Source of the DNA: Cytobacillus eiseniae
GTDB lineage: Bacteria; Bacillota; Bacilli; Bacillales; Cytobacillaceae
Reading direction: 5' to 3'
Assembly (NCBI RefSeq): GCF_017874625.1
Contig: NZ_JAGIKZ010000024.1
Span: forward strand, 1-56,918
DNA: 56,918 nucleotides
Shown here: piece after piece, positions 27,890 to 34,456 of the stretch
Numbering within the stretch: position 1 is the stretch's first letter
Layout of the letters: the number at the start of each line of letters is the position of its first letter
Notes under the pieces: model-generated
What the model saw: the letters and a program-made list of their open reading frames with translations, nothing else
What the model was told of the DNA's origin: nothing
The model's database searches: none
Program-made: the position numbers and the translations under genes

Positions 27890-28342
27890 TTAGACATGTA
27901 TAATATGATCTTCATATCCGTCTGCTTCAAAGTACTCTGGATGATCAGGTGTTCCATATTTTATTGATCCCTTAACTACTTCTCCTGGCCAATCAATTAG
28001 AATTACCTTGTTGCCACTGATATATTCGATTAATCCGATTGGATTTTGTTTTAGTTCTTCGTCAAATAAATAATGAATTCGACTTAACAAAATAACTTCG
28101 TTGTCAAGTTCATTTATTAGATTTTGCAATTCATCCTTAACTACCCGCTTTCGTCTGGAAACTGGCACATCTTTTAAACGTATAGCCAGTTCCTTATTAA
28201 CATTGATAGATGGTATACCCATTTTTGCAATTCCATTATGTAGTTCTTTTTCATTACTTTGTTGATACATCAAAAGTAAGAATTGATACCTTTGTCTTCG
28301 TATAGCCAGTATTTCTTCATTTAACCGCTCTATATTATTCAC
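27890..28342 (-). CDS. brxF: BrxF-like protein with no Walker A motif
   Basis: A 150-residue protein, first gene of the core BREX operon, with a GTG start after AGAGGTGAG. BrxF of BREX type 3 is usually a small P-loop protein. Here the family's C-terminal half is clear: INVNKELAIRLKDVP, then VILLSRIHYLFDEELKQNPI, VILIDWPG, and the ending GTPDHPEYF. At the expected Walker A position the protein reads YQFLLLMYQQSNEKEL and no GxxxxGK[ST] occurs anywhere. So the fold is kept but ATP binding through a P-loop seems lost. It could act as a structural partner of BrxC. Confidence 0.7.
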   Translation of the reverse strand: MNNIERLNEEILAIRRQRYQFLLLMYQQSNEKELHNGIAKMGIPSINVNKELAIRLKDVPVSRRKRVVKDELQNLINELDNEVILLSRIHYLFDEELKQNPIGLIEYISGNKVILIDWPGEVVKGSIKYGTPDHPEYFEADGYEDHIIHV

Positions 28343-28586
28343 TTACTCACCTCTTTTTATAGAGATATCCTTATATCAATATTACACGATTGGAAGATAG
28401 ATGGGAACGGATTCACTTGAATTAACGATATTTCCTTATGTCTTTTCACCTATTTGTTCTTCCGTACTAAGGAACCATATTCCAGTAATCTTATATAGCT
28501 TAAAAAAACACACAAATTTTCTGCCGCTACCACCATTTATATACGAAAGGGGGTACCCATCCGTTTCATGCCCCACCCCTTTATAT

Positions 28587-28624
28587 AAACCGTTGTTTAT
28601 TCCTTTGGATAGATAACGGTTTTT
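28587..28624. promoter_or_regulatory. Inverted repeat in the intergenic region before the RadC module
   Basis: AAACCGTT and AACGGTTT form an 8-bp stem that extends partly inward. It lies in a 340-bp region between the divergent brxF operon and the plus-strand module. It is a candidate operator or 5' leader structure; the TTTT after it is short. The rest of the region (28343-28586) shows only G/C-rich patches and AT-rich promoter-like sequence. Confidence 0.4.
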
Positions 28625-28682
28625 CGCGTTACAGAGACGACATGCGTGGTGAGAGGAGCGCACTATGAAAGGAGGAATGAAG

Positions 28683-28886
28683 ATGAACAACTCATTGATC
28701 AATATCCTAATCGAAGCTAAGAAACTAAACAAATGGATCCCTGCAAAGTTTCTAGTGAAGTATGACATTCAGAAGCTTAATCTATCAAAACTTGAGGATG
28801 ATGGACTCATTCTGACTATGAAAAGTAAGTCAGATGGATTGGTATTGAAGCTAACACTCAAGGGCTATCACCACTTCAACAAATAA
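28683..28886 (+). CDS. Small unknown protein, first gene of the RadC module
   Basis: A 67-residue basic protein, MNNSLINILIEAKKLNKWIPAKF..., with a helix-turn-strand look (KYDIQKLNLSKLEDDGLILTM) that could be a small winged-helix. I start at the ATG 7 nt after AAAGGAGG; two upstream ATGs overlap the ribosome site. It heads four plus-strand genes ending in radC. No family recognised. Confidence 0.55.
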   Translation: MNNSLINILIEAKKLNKWIPAKFLVKYDIQKLNLSKLEDDGLILTMKSKSDGLVLKLTLKGYHHFNK

Positions 28887-28923
28887 TTAGGATTATCCAA
28901 TAACATTTAGGAGGAATTTTATT

Positions 28924-29430
28924 ATGCGGAAGAACTTATGGTTGGATCATGAATTGATTGATGGGAAAGGAGTTCCTATTCCAGAGATTAAAACAATCTA
29001 TCAATCTTTATTAAATGAAAATGAAAAAATTAGAGATGAGATAGTTGATTCCATTGAATGTAATGACTACGTAAGGCTATCTCATTTACTAGTTAGTAGA
29101 AGTAAGATCCAATCCGCTATAAAGGATGTTGAATCGTTACATGAAGACGATTTGAAAGATTATGTTTCTACTAAAGAGCGAGTTTCGCAAGTACTTAGCA
29201 ATGCTGCAAATTCTATGGAAGCAAATGGTGAAGATGTATTGTTAATAGTTACAAACAGCTTAGAAAAATTGAATCAATCAGCACACAGCTTGGTAACTAA
29301 GTCATTAGATATTTCATCTAAAGCAGTCAGTAAAGGTAATCAACTTAATCATAAAGCAGGAAAGTTTCTAGTAAAGAAGACATCGAATGGATTATTCAAG
29401 CTTGCTAATGCAATTAATAAAAAATCTTAA
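28924..29430 (+). CDS. Unknown helical protein of the RadC module
   Basis: A 168-residue protein, almost wholly helical, rich in Ser, Lys and Glu. TAGGAGG lies 10 nt before the ATG. The central part (LSNAANSMEANGEDVLLIVTNSLEKL) and the C-terminal SHSLVTK..AGKFLVKKTSNGLFKLANAI look like amphipathic helices. There is no enzyme motif and no membrane helix. Shared strand and spacing put it in one transcript with the neighbours. Confidence 0.6.
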   Translation: MRKNLWLDHELIDGKGVPIPEIKTIYQSLLNENEKIRDEIVDSIECNDYVRLSHLLVSRSKIQSAIKDVESLHEDDLKDYVSTKERVSQVLSNAANSMEANGEDVLLIVTNSLEKLNQSAHSLVTKSLDISSKAVSKGNQLNHKAGKFLVKKTSNGLFKLANAINKKS

Positions 29431-29455
29431 TCTATTGAAATGAGGTGACAATCAT

Positions 29456-30214
29456 ATGAAATCAGGTATGCATTCTAAAAGGAACAAAATAGTACCCTTT
29501 TCCAACAATATTGAATCTGAGATTGTTTCACTACCTAATATTATCGTATCGACTGCCGAATCAAAACGAAGGGTAGAAGAACTACAAGCATTCGTCGAAG
29601 AAGTACTAGTGAAAGGTGTTGATTATGGGTTAGTAAATGGATTTTTAAAACCTACATTACTTAAACCTGGTGCTGAAAAACTATGCGATGTATTTGGGTT
29701 CTCGAAAACAGTAGATGTCGTCAATCGCATCGAACAATGGGAATCAGGAATCTTTGCATATGAAGTAAAGTTGACGCTCGTACGCAAAGACAATGGGCTT
29801 GTTGAGGCTGAAGGCCTAGGTAGCTGTAATAGTAAAGAGTCATCTTTTCAGCAACAAGACCCTTATACAATCGTTAACACCGTATTGAAGATGGCAAAAA
29901 AAAGAGCGTTGATTGATGCAGTTCTATCTGCAACACGTTCAAGTGGTATCTTCACCCAGGACATTGAAGATTTTCCACAAGCAAAAGTTAAGGCAAGTAA
30001 AGGAGGTGGTGAACAAGCAACAAAGGCTCAATTACAGACGATTTTCCGTATCGTCGACGAAATGGACATGCCGACAGATGTTGCAAAAGAATTGATGAAG
30101 ATGACTTTTGGTGTTGAGCGTAGTACACAGCTAACCAAGAAACAGGCTTCAGACTTTATCCAAGATTTACTGGTGCTGAAGGAGGTGAGGATGATGGAAA
30201 ACCATATTGATTGA
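29456..30214 (+). CDS. Mobile-element protein resembling phage/ICE proteins with the KPxLxKPGAEKL motif; possible ssDNA-binding/annealing role
   Basis: A 252-residue soluble protein. The core shows VKGVDYG, FLKPTLLKPGAEKLCDVFG, YEVKLTLVRKDNGLVEAEG, and YTIVNTVLKMAKKRALIDAVL, ending with FTQDIEDFPQ. I recall this set of motifs from proteins common in phages and integrative elements, often next to recombination genes. The C-terminal tail (ATKAQLQTIFRIV..LTKKQASDFIQDLL) is of the kind seen after single-strand annealing proteins. The biochemical role is therefore inferred. GAGGTGA precedes the ATG by 8 nt. It lies 195 bp before radC. Confidence 0.55.
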   Translation: MKSGMHSKRNKIVPFSNNIESEIVSLPNIIVSTAESKRRVEELQAFVEEVLVKGVDYGLVNGFLKPTLLKPGAEKLCDVFGFSKTVDVVNRIEQWESGIFAYEVKLTLVRKDNGLVEAEGLGSCNSKESSFQQQDPYTIVNTVLKMAKKRALIDAVLSATRSSGIFTQDIEDFPQAKVKASKGGGEQATKAQLQTIFRIVDEMDMPTDVAKELMKMTFGVERSTQLTKKQASDFIQDLLVLKEVRMMENHID

Positions 30215-30252
30215 AAGCACATGGATTGCAATTGCGGTCGATGTGCTTTTTT
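30214..30252 (+). terminator. Rho-independent terminator
   Basis: AAAGCACAT / ATGTGCTTT with an 18-nt loop and a run of seven T. It follows the KPGAEKL-family gene immediately. Confidence 0.8.
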
Positions 30253-30345
30253 TAATGCACAAAAATAGATGAGCTCATCGGCATATGAACTCATCTAAAA
30301 GTATTACTCAACAATAGTATATTGCAGAACAGGTATTAACTCAAT

Positions 30346-30376
30346 CGGGAGGGACGCTCATCGTCTCTCCTTTTTT
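30346..30376 (+). terminator. Terminator or attenuator-like hairpin before radC
   Basis: GGGAGGGACG / CGTCTCTCC with a 5-nt loop and six T, only 34 nt ahead of the radC start. It lies downstream of another terminator with no gene between, so it is either a second stop or a leader attenuator acting on radC. Confidence 0.6.
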
Positions 30377-30409
30377 AATTCAATCAAACAAATAATGGAG
30401 GAATTTATA

Positions 30410-31018
30410 ATGAACAATTCAATCGATAAAATCACTTTTAGAACTTTATTAGCAACAACAACTCGCGAAAAGGAAGATAGTTATGTAGTGAACGAACTAT
30501 TCACCCGCTACCCATCTATTCAGGAATTATTAGCTGTAACTGAGGATGAGTTGCTACAAATCAAGGGAATCGGAAAAGTAAAGGCAAAACAAATCATTGC
30601 TGCTTTACAACTTGCTCGCATGAACCCGTGTCCAGTTGAACAACGATTTACGATCCGTTCGCCCCAAGATGCTTATGATTACCTTAAGGATATGCAATAT
30701 TTAAATCAGGAGCATTTTGTAGTTCTTGGCTTAAATACTAAAAACCAAATAGTCTTCCGTGAAACAGTATTTGTCGGTTCACTAAATGCTAGTATCGTCC
30801 ATCCAAGGGAGGTGTTTAATCATTTAGTTCGTCGTAGTTGTGCAAGTGCAATAGTGGCACACAACCACCCTAGTGGCGACGTTTCACCAAGTATGGAGGA
30901 CATTAATGTAACAAAACGCTTAGGTGAGGCCGGAAAGATGATGGGTATTGAGATCTTGGATCATATCATCGTTGGTCATGAAAAATATACTAGTTTGAAA
31001 GAAAAAGGATATCTATAA
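30410..31018 (+). CDS. radC: RadC-family protein with JAB/MPN metalloprotease-like domain
   Basis: A 202-residue RadC. The N-terminus has a helix-hairpin-helix pair (LLQIKGIGKVKAKQIIAAL), typically DNA-binding. The JAB domain has AIVAHNHPSGDVSPSMED, the HxH..S..D metal site, and GIEILDHIIVG. I start at the ATG 8 nt after TGGAGGAA. RadC genes are common on mobile islands and plasmids; the biochemical role is unsettled. A chromosomal radC copy would normally be near mreB elsewhere, so this is an island copy. Confidence 0.9.
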   Translation: MNNSIDKITFRTLLATTTREKEDSYVVNELFTRYPSIQELLAVTEDELLQIKGIGKVKAKQIIAALQLARMNPCPVEQRFTIRSPQDAYDYLKDMQYLNQEHFVVLGLNTKNQIVFRETVFVGSLNASIVHPREVFNHLVRRSCASAIVAHNHPSGDVSPSMEDINVTKRLGEAGKMMGIEILDHIIVGHEKYTSLKEKGYL

Positions 31019-31035
31019 AAAATATTTTTAGGAAT

Positions 31036-31077
31036 GTCAGTGAAGGTGCTAGAAATAGCACCAACACTGGCTTTCTC
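31036..31077 (+). terminator. Terminator after radC
   Basis: A stem of two parts, AGTG..GGTGCTA / TAGCACC..CACT, with a 4-nt loop and a T-rich tail. It is followed by about 260 bp with no ORF, up to site D, in which I see only AT-rich sequence and no clear signal. Confidence 0.75.
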
Positions 31078-31337
31078 TTAAAATCATCAAGTTATGGGCT
31101 AAAGTTAGAATAAGTTATCACTTTTTTGATGAGTACCGCTATGGAAATGACCTTAAACCTTGGTATACAGGGGGTTCCTATGAATTCTGTATAAATATTA
31201 TAAACTGCTAAAAACTAAAAATGCTCTATTACTATGTATTAATCCGCTACAACCCAAAATTGTAACATTGAAATTGGAGAAACTTGATATATTTAATAAA
31301 TACCCTACCTACGGATATGAATATAATCGCTTAAAAA

Positions 31338-31358
31338 TCATTTATGATAAGGTTCATT
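31338..31358 (-). other. Attachment-site-like end of the second rlmH (site D)
   Basis: The last codons of rlmH2 read N-E-P-Y-H-K-stop (TATCATAAATGA). The sequence aligns base by base with sites A, B, C and E. It is the left end of the 4.8-kb recombinase-bearing segment. Confidence 0.7.
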
Positions 31359-31817
31359 TTTCTGTATTTTGAATGCACGATATACCTGTTCTATTAAGAT
31401 AAGCTTCATTAGTTGATGTGGAAATGTCATTTTAGAGAAGGATAATTTTTGATCTGCTCGATTTAGCACATCATCACTTAATCCATTTGATCCACCAATA
31501 ACAAATGAAATCTGACTTCTACCATGGATGCTCAACTTCTCCATTTCACTAGCCAATTGTTCTGATGACCAGTTATCTCCTTGTATAGCAAGAGCAACAA
31601 CATATTGATTCGGTTTAATCTTGTTTAAGATACGTTCTCCTTCTTTTTGTTTCACTTGATACAGTTCCTTATCACTTAATTGCTCAGGGGCTTGCTCATC
31701 ACTCACTTCGTCCATTGTTAATTTACAATATGGACGTAATCTTTTTTCAAACTCGGCAATACCCAGCTTTATGTATTTTTCTTTCACTTTACCAACACTT
31801 ACAATCTGTATTTGCAT
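31338..31817 (-). CDS. rlmH: Second RlmH: 23S rRNA pseudouridine-1915 N3-methyltransferase (SPOUT), island copy
   Basis: A complete 159-residue SPOUT methyltransferase. The knot motifs are intact: [29 protein letters not shown] (SAM loop), and [28 protein letters not shown], ending NEPYHK. By eye it shares about six residues in ten with the chromosomal RlmH at 36115, so it is a diverged homologue, not a recent copy. GAGGTGA precedes the ATG. It is carried by the element that inserted in chromosomal rlmH. It could protect ribosome methylation if the target gene's end is altered. Confidence 0.9.
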   Translation of the reverse strand: MQIQIVSVGKVKEKYIKLGIAEFEKRLRPYCKLTMDEVSDEQAPEQLSDKELYQVKQKEGERILNKIKPNQYVVALAIQGDNWSSEQLASEMEKLSIHGRSQISFVIGGSNGLSDDVLNRADQKLSFSKMTFPHQLMKLILIEQVYRAFKIQKNEPYHK

Positions 31818-31890
31818 TGATAATCACCTCTTCATTAGATTCTTCAGCTAGTACCCTGGTATTTTCCAAGGCACTAGTTTGAATTAATTT

Positions 31891-32226
31891 TTACGCGTAC
31901 TGATATCCTTTGTTATTCATTATTCGTTCTTTCTCCAATGTATAAATATAAGGAATATGGCTTGATATATCAGTAAAATCAATAGACATAATATATTGCT
32001 CATATTTAAATACCATTGCATCCTGTATCTTCTGAGCAACTTTATCATTAATCTCTACAACAGCCCGTCCATTTGTTTGCGGGAACTCAACTACATACAT
32101 TTCTGTGTCATCATCTATTTTTAATATAACACCGTTCATCGTATGTATTGAGTCAAGTTTAACCCGACCAACAGCTAGTATATCATGTGTTGGAAAAGTA
32201 TCTATAATATCGACAATTACACTCAT
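31891..32226 (-). CDS. Unknown 111-residue protein downstream of the Rep-like gene
   Basis: The protein runs MSVIVDIIDTFPTHDILAVGRVKLDSI... and ends NKGYQYA. It looks beta-rich in its first half and has no membrane helix. I start at the ATG 9 nt after AAGGAGCA; a longer reading to 32298 lacks a ribosome site. It lies about 100 bp after the Rep-like gene on the same strand and 73 bp before rlmH2. A hairpin (CTAGT..CC..GG..ACTAG) lies between it and rlmH2. Family unknown. Confidence 0.5.
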   Translation of the reverse strand: MSVIVDIIDTFPTHDILAVGRVKLDSIHTMNGVILKIDDDTEMYVVEFPQTNGRAVVEINDKVAQKIQDAMVFKYEQYIMSIDFTDISSHIPYIYTLEKERIMNNKGYQYA

Positions 32227-32323
32227 ATCATGATGCTCCTTATCATTATCTCTACGTATCAAGGCATTGATGCACATTTTAGCAAATGGTATAATCAAAT
32301 CAACTTATAATTTTTATGGCTGT

Positions 32324-33349
32324 CTACTGTTTTACAGTGGCAGTCTTTTTTTGTGGCACTATTCGTAAGGGAGGCAACATGTTATCTCCAATAAGCAATA
32401 CATCTGTTCCAAGAATACCTCTTAATTGCATTTTTCTCTTTCTGAATGTTGATGCAGCATATTTGTTTAGGCACTCATCCTCACCGCTAAACAGCAACTC
32501 TGTAGCAAATGCTATTAGAGATGATTTGGTTCTAAGTGGAATGGTTTCCTGGTTTATAGCATCTATTACTTGCTGCAATGATGTGTATTTTACACCACTA
32601 CTTAACCCGTTCCGATCCAAACCCTTTTGCAATATCTCAGCTGCGACATCCATTTTCAAAATCTCCATTGCCCTTCTGTCTGGACTTATTTTACGTATTT
32701 CTGTATCTGAAAGCTCAATTTCATATCTAAGTATGCCTTTTGCCCTCTTAAGATGTCGGGATTTATTAGGATATTGATGCTGTTGTTCCACCTCCGCTTC
32801 TTTATCGTAAATCTTCTCTTTTTTCTTGGCGGCCTTCCATTCTACCGATTCTACCCTATCACTTCCCTTAGCGTTATACGTCCTTTTTTGGTATTTCGCT
32901 ATTGAGCGACTGGACATAGCATTTAAATATCGGCTCTTTAGTTGACCAACATTAAAATTCTTACAAACATGCACCTTTTCAGCCGTCCAAGTATTAATTG
33001 GCGGTATTCTTGAAAGATCAGCCTTGAGCTTTACTGATATATATTTACGCATCATTTTAAAAAACGTATCAATATCATCAGCTTGCAGTTCATTGACATT
33101 AGAACCATATAAAAATGCCGGTATAGATACCTCCACTTTTAACCTGCATTTAGAAGGATCATCCTCCCTGTATGTGTATCTTATGAATGGCAAGCCTTTA
33201 AAATCATTATCGTACAGCTTCTTGAAAATGGTGTTATTTACAGCTTGTCTTCTTGAAGAATCCGTTTGATCCCACTCTATATTCTCTATTTCCAGTTTCG
33301 ACAACATTAAAGGTATTGCTATTTTCACAGTATCAAACATGTATCTCAC
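32324..33349 (-). CDS. Replication initiation protein, phage/plasmid gene II/X-like
   Basis: A 341-residue protein opening with MFDTVKIAIPL, the mark of the phage/plasmid gene II/X replication family, whose members nick DNA to start rolling-circle replication. Family-like parts include VHVCKNFNVGQLKSRYLNAMS and ILRYEIELSDTEIRKI. Tyrosines that could be catalytic are present but I cannot pick one. Its presence implies the excised circle can replicate. Upstream, at 33397, a small gene on the same strand precedes it by 47 bp. A nicking origin could be in that gap but I cannot identify it. Confidence 0.65.
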   Translation of the reverse strand: MRYMFDTVKIAIPLMLSKLEIENIEWDQTDSSRRQAVNNTIFKKLYDNDFKGLPFIRYTYREDDPSKCRLKVEVSIPAFLYGSNVNELQADDIDTFFKMMRKYISVKLKADLSRIPPINTWTAEKVHVCKNFNVGQLKSRYLNAMSSRSIAKYQKRTYNAKGSDRVESVEWKAAKKKEKIYDKEAEVEQQHQYPNKSRHLKRAKGILRYEIELSDTEIRKISPDRRAMEILKMDVAAEILQKGLDRNGLSSGVKYTSLQQVIDAINQETIPLRTKSSLIAFATELLFSGEDECLNKYAASTFRKRKMQLRGILGTDVLLIGDNMLPPLRIVPQKKTATVKQ

Positions 33350-33396
33350 GCTCCTTAAGTAGCTAGTTGTGCACGTATTACAGAGAAATGCGAAAT

Positions 33397-33552
33397 TTAC
33401 TCCTTATTTTTGAATTGCTCATACACAACATCTGCCATCCTTTGAATAAACTGATTACCCTTTTCTTCTTTCTCTTTTAGCCAATCAGCAATACTCTCTT
33501 CATTTTTTAAAAAGGAAATATCACATTCACTTACATTTATTGTTTCACTCAA
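33397..33552 (-). CDS. Small acidic/basic protein of 51 residues, before the Rep-like gene
   Basis: TTG start with GGGGTGA 7 nt upstream, giving MSETINVSECDISFLKNEES and then a Lys/Glu-rich helix (DWLKEKEEKGNQFIQRMAD), ending YEQFKNKE. It is on the same strand as the Rep-like gene and starts just past the operator region. It may be a copy-control or regulatory peptide, or an untranslated leader; the good ribosome spacing and clean frame favour a real gene. Confidence 0.5.
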   Translation of the reverse strand: MSETINVSECDISFLKNEESIADWLKEKEEKGNQFIQRMADVVYEQFKNKE

Positions 33553-33583
33553 TTTAAGTCACCCCGCTTTCTTGATTGAAAGC

Positions 33584-33642
33584 ATAACACAACATAATTC
33601 AAAATATCAATACCCCTATCTAATATTTTAATTTTGTGTTAT
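33584..33642. promoter_or_regulatory. Inverted-repeat operator between the Rep and recombinase operons
   Basis: ATAACACAA (33584-33592) and TTGTGTTAT (33634-33642) are perfect 9-bp inverted repeats 41 bp apart. On the plus strand the right arm runs into TATAGT, a likely -10 for the regulator-recombinase operon. The left arm lies in the promoter region of the divergent Rep operon. The regulator encoded at 33680 is the obvious candidate to bind both. Confidence 0.6.
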
Positions 33643-33679
33643 AGTGTATTTAGAAAATAAAATGACAGGAAGTGAAACA

Positions 33680-34456
33680 ATGAAGAAGATTACGTTAAAT
33701 AAGACAAACCTAACTGATCTAGCAGATCTATCAATTGGAAAAAGAGTACGCTATATTCGTGAACATCTTCAAAAGGAGTGTGGGAATTCATTTAGTGGAA
33801 AAAGCGTAGCAAATCGAATTCAGTTATTTTCTCAATCCACATTAACAACGTTTGAAAGAGATAAAACGAAAGATATTCCCTCAAAGGTTCTATACGCTAT
33901 TGCCAAGGATTTCGGCGCTGACTTATACATGTTCTTTGACGACTTCTATAAAAATAGCAGCCAGGAATCCGTTGTATTAATTCCACCTTTATACAACAAG
34001 GATGATATCGATGAGGAAAATTGGGCTAATAGTGAACATAATAAAAATCAAATGGCTATTAAAACAAACCCGCTTCTCGAAAATGAATACGCAATAAAAA
34101 CAACAGTTAGTAAAGTAGCTTCAAATGAAGATGAACAAATAACGTTTATCTTTAAGAGCCGAGTAAAATATACTGAACAACACCTGTTTTACTTGCTCTC
34201 TCAAATCATTAATCAAATTAATACGATTGATGTAACAATTGAACCAGAACTTGGGGAAAGTAGTAAGCAACTAGATTCAATAAAACTAGCTAAAGATTAT
34301 ATCCAATATGGGAAAACTTCCTTACATGCATTTCCTTGGCATGCTAGTAAAGATAAGTTAATCCTTGATAATAAAGCATTTGAAAAAGCTGCAGAGTATA
34401 CTGAAAGACTTTCAGAAAATCTTAACCAAAAACCAAAAGAAAAGGAGAAGAAATAA
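33680..34456 (+). CDS. XRE-like helix-turn-helix regulator of the element
   Basis: A 258-residue protein. Residues about 12-80 form an HTH domain (IGKRVRYIREHLQK.., SGKSVANRIQLFSQSTLTTFERDKTKDIPSK, LYAIAKDFGADLYMFFDDFY). The rest is a longer C-terminal part of unknown fold. I start at the ATG 5 nt after AGGAAGTG; a GTG-led extension of 12 codons overlaps the -10 box. Its stop overlaps the recombinase ATG by one base (TAATG), so it is coupled to it and probably controls integration and excision. Confidence 0.75.
   Translation: MKKITLNKTNLTDLADLSIGKRVRYIREHLQKECGNSFSGKSVANRIQLFSQSTLTTFERDKTKDIPSKVLYAIAKDFGADLYMFFDDFYKNSSQESVVLIPPLYNKDDIDEENWANSEHNKNQMAIKTNPLLENEYAIKTTVSKVASNEDEQITFIFKSRVKYTEQHLFYLLSQIINQINTIDVTIEPELGESSKQLDSIKLAKDYIQYGKTSLHAFPWHASKDKLILDNKAFEKAAEYTERLSENLNQKPKEKEKK

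Larger units (their letters stand above)
10099..31347. mobile_element. Island segment 2: 21-kb defence island between sites C and D
   Basis: Direct rlmH-like sites bound a block that holds a BREX type 3-like system, a GmrSD-like DUF262/HNH protein, a SEC-C protein, an unknown three-gene cassette, and a RadC module. It has no integrase of its own. By analogy with SCC composite islands it may depend on the recombinase of the neighbouring segment, or have lost its own. The ends are inferred only from the repeats. Confidence 0.6.

Noticed and set aside
15428..28342. DISARM system
   Set aside because: The SNF2 helicase and methylase could fit, but a PglZ protein, BrxC-type ATPase and BrxF-like C-terminus point to BREX, and no DrmB or phospholipase D gene is present.
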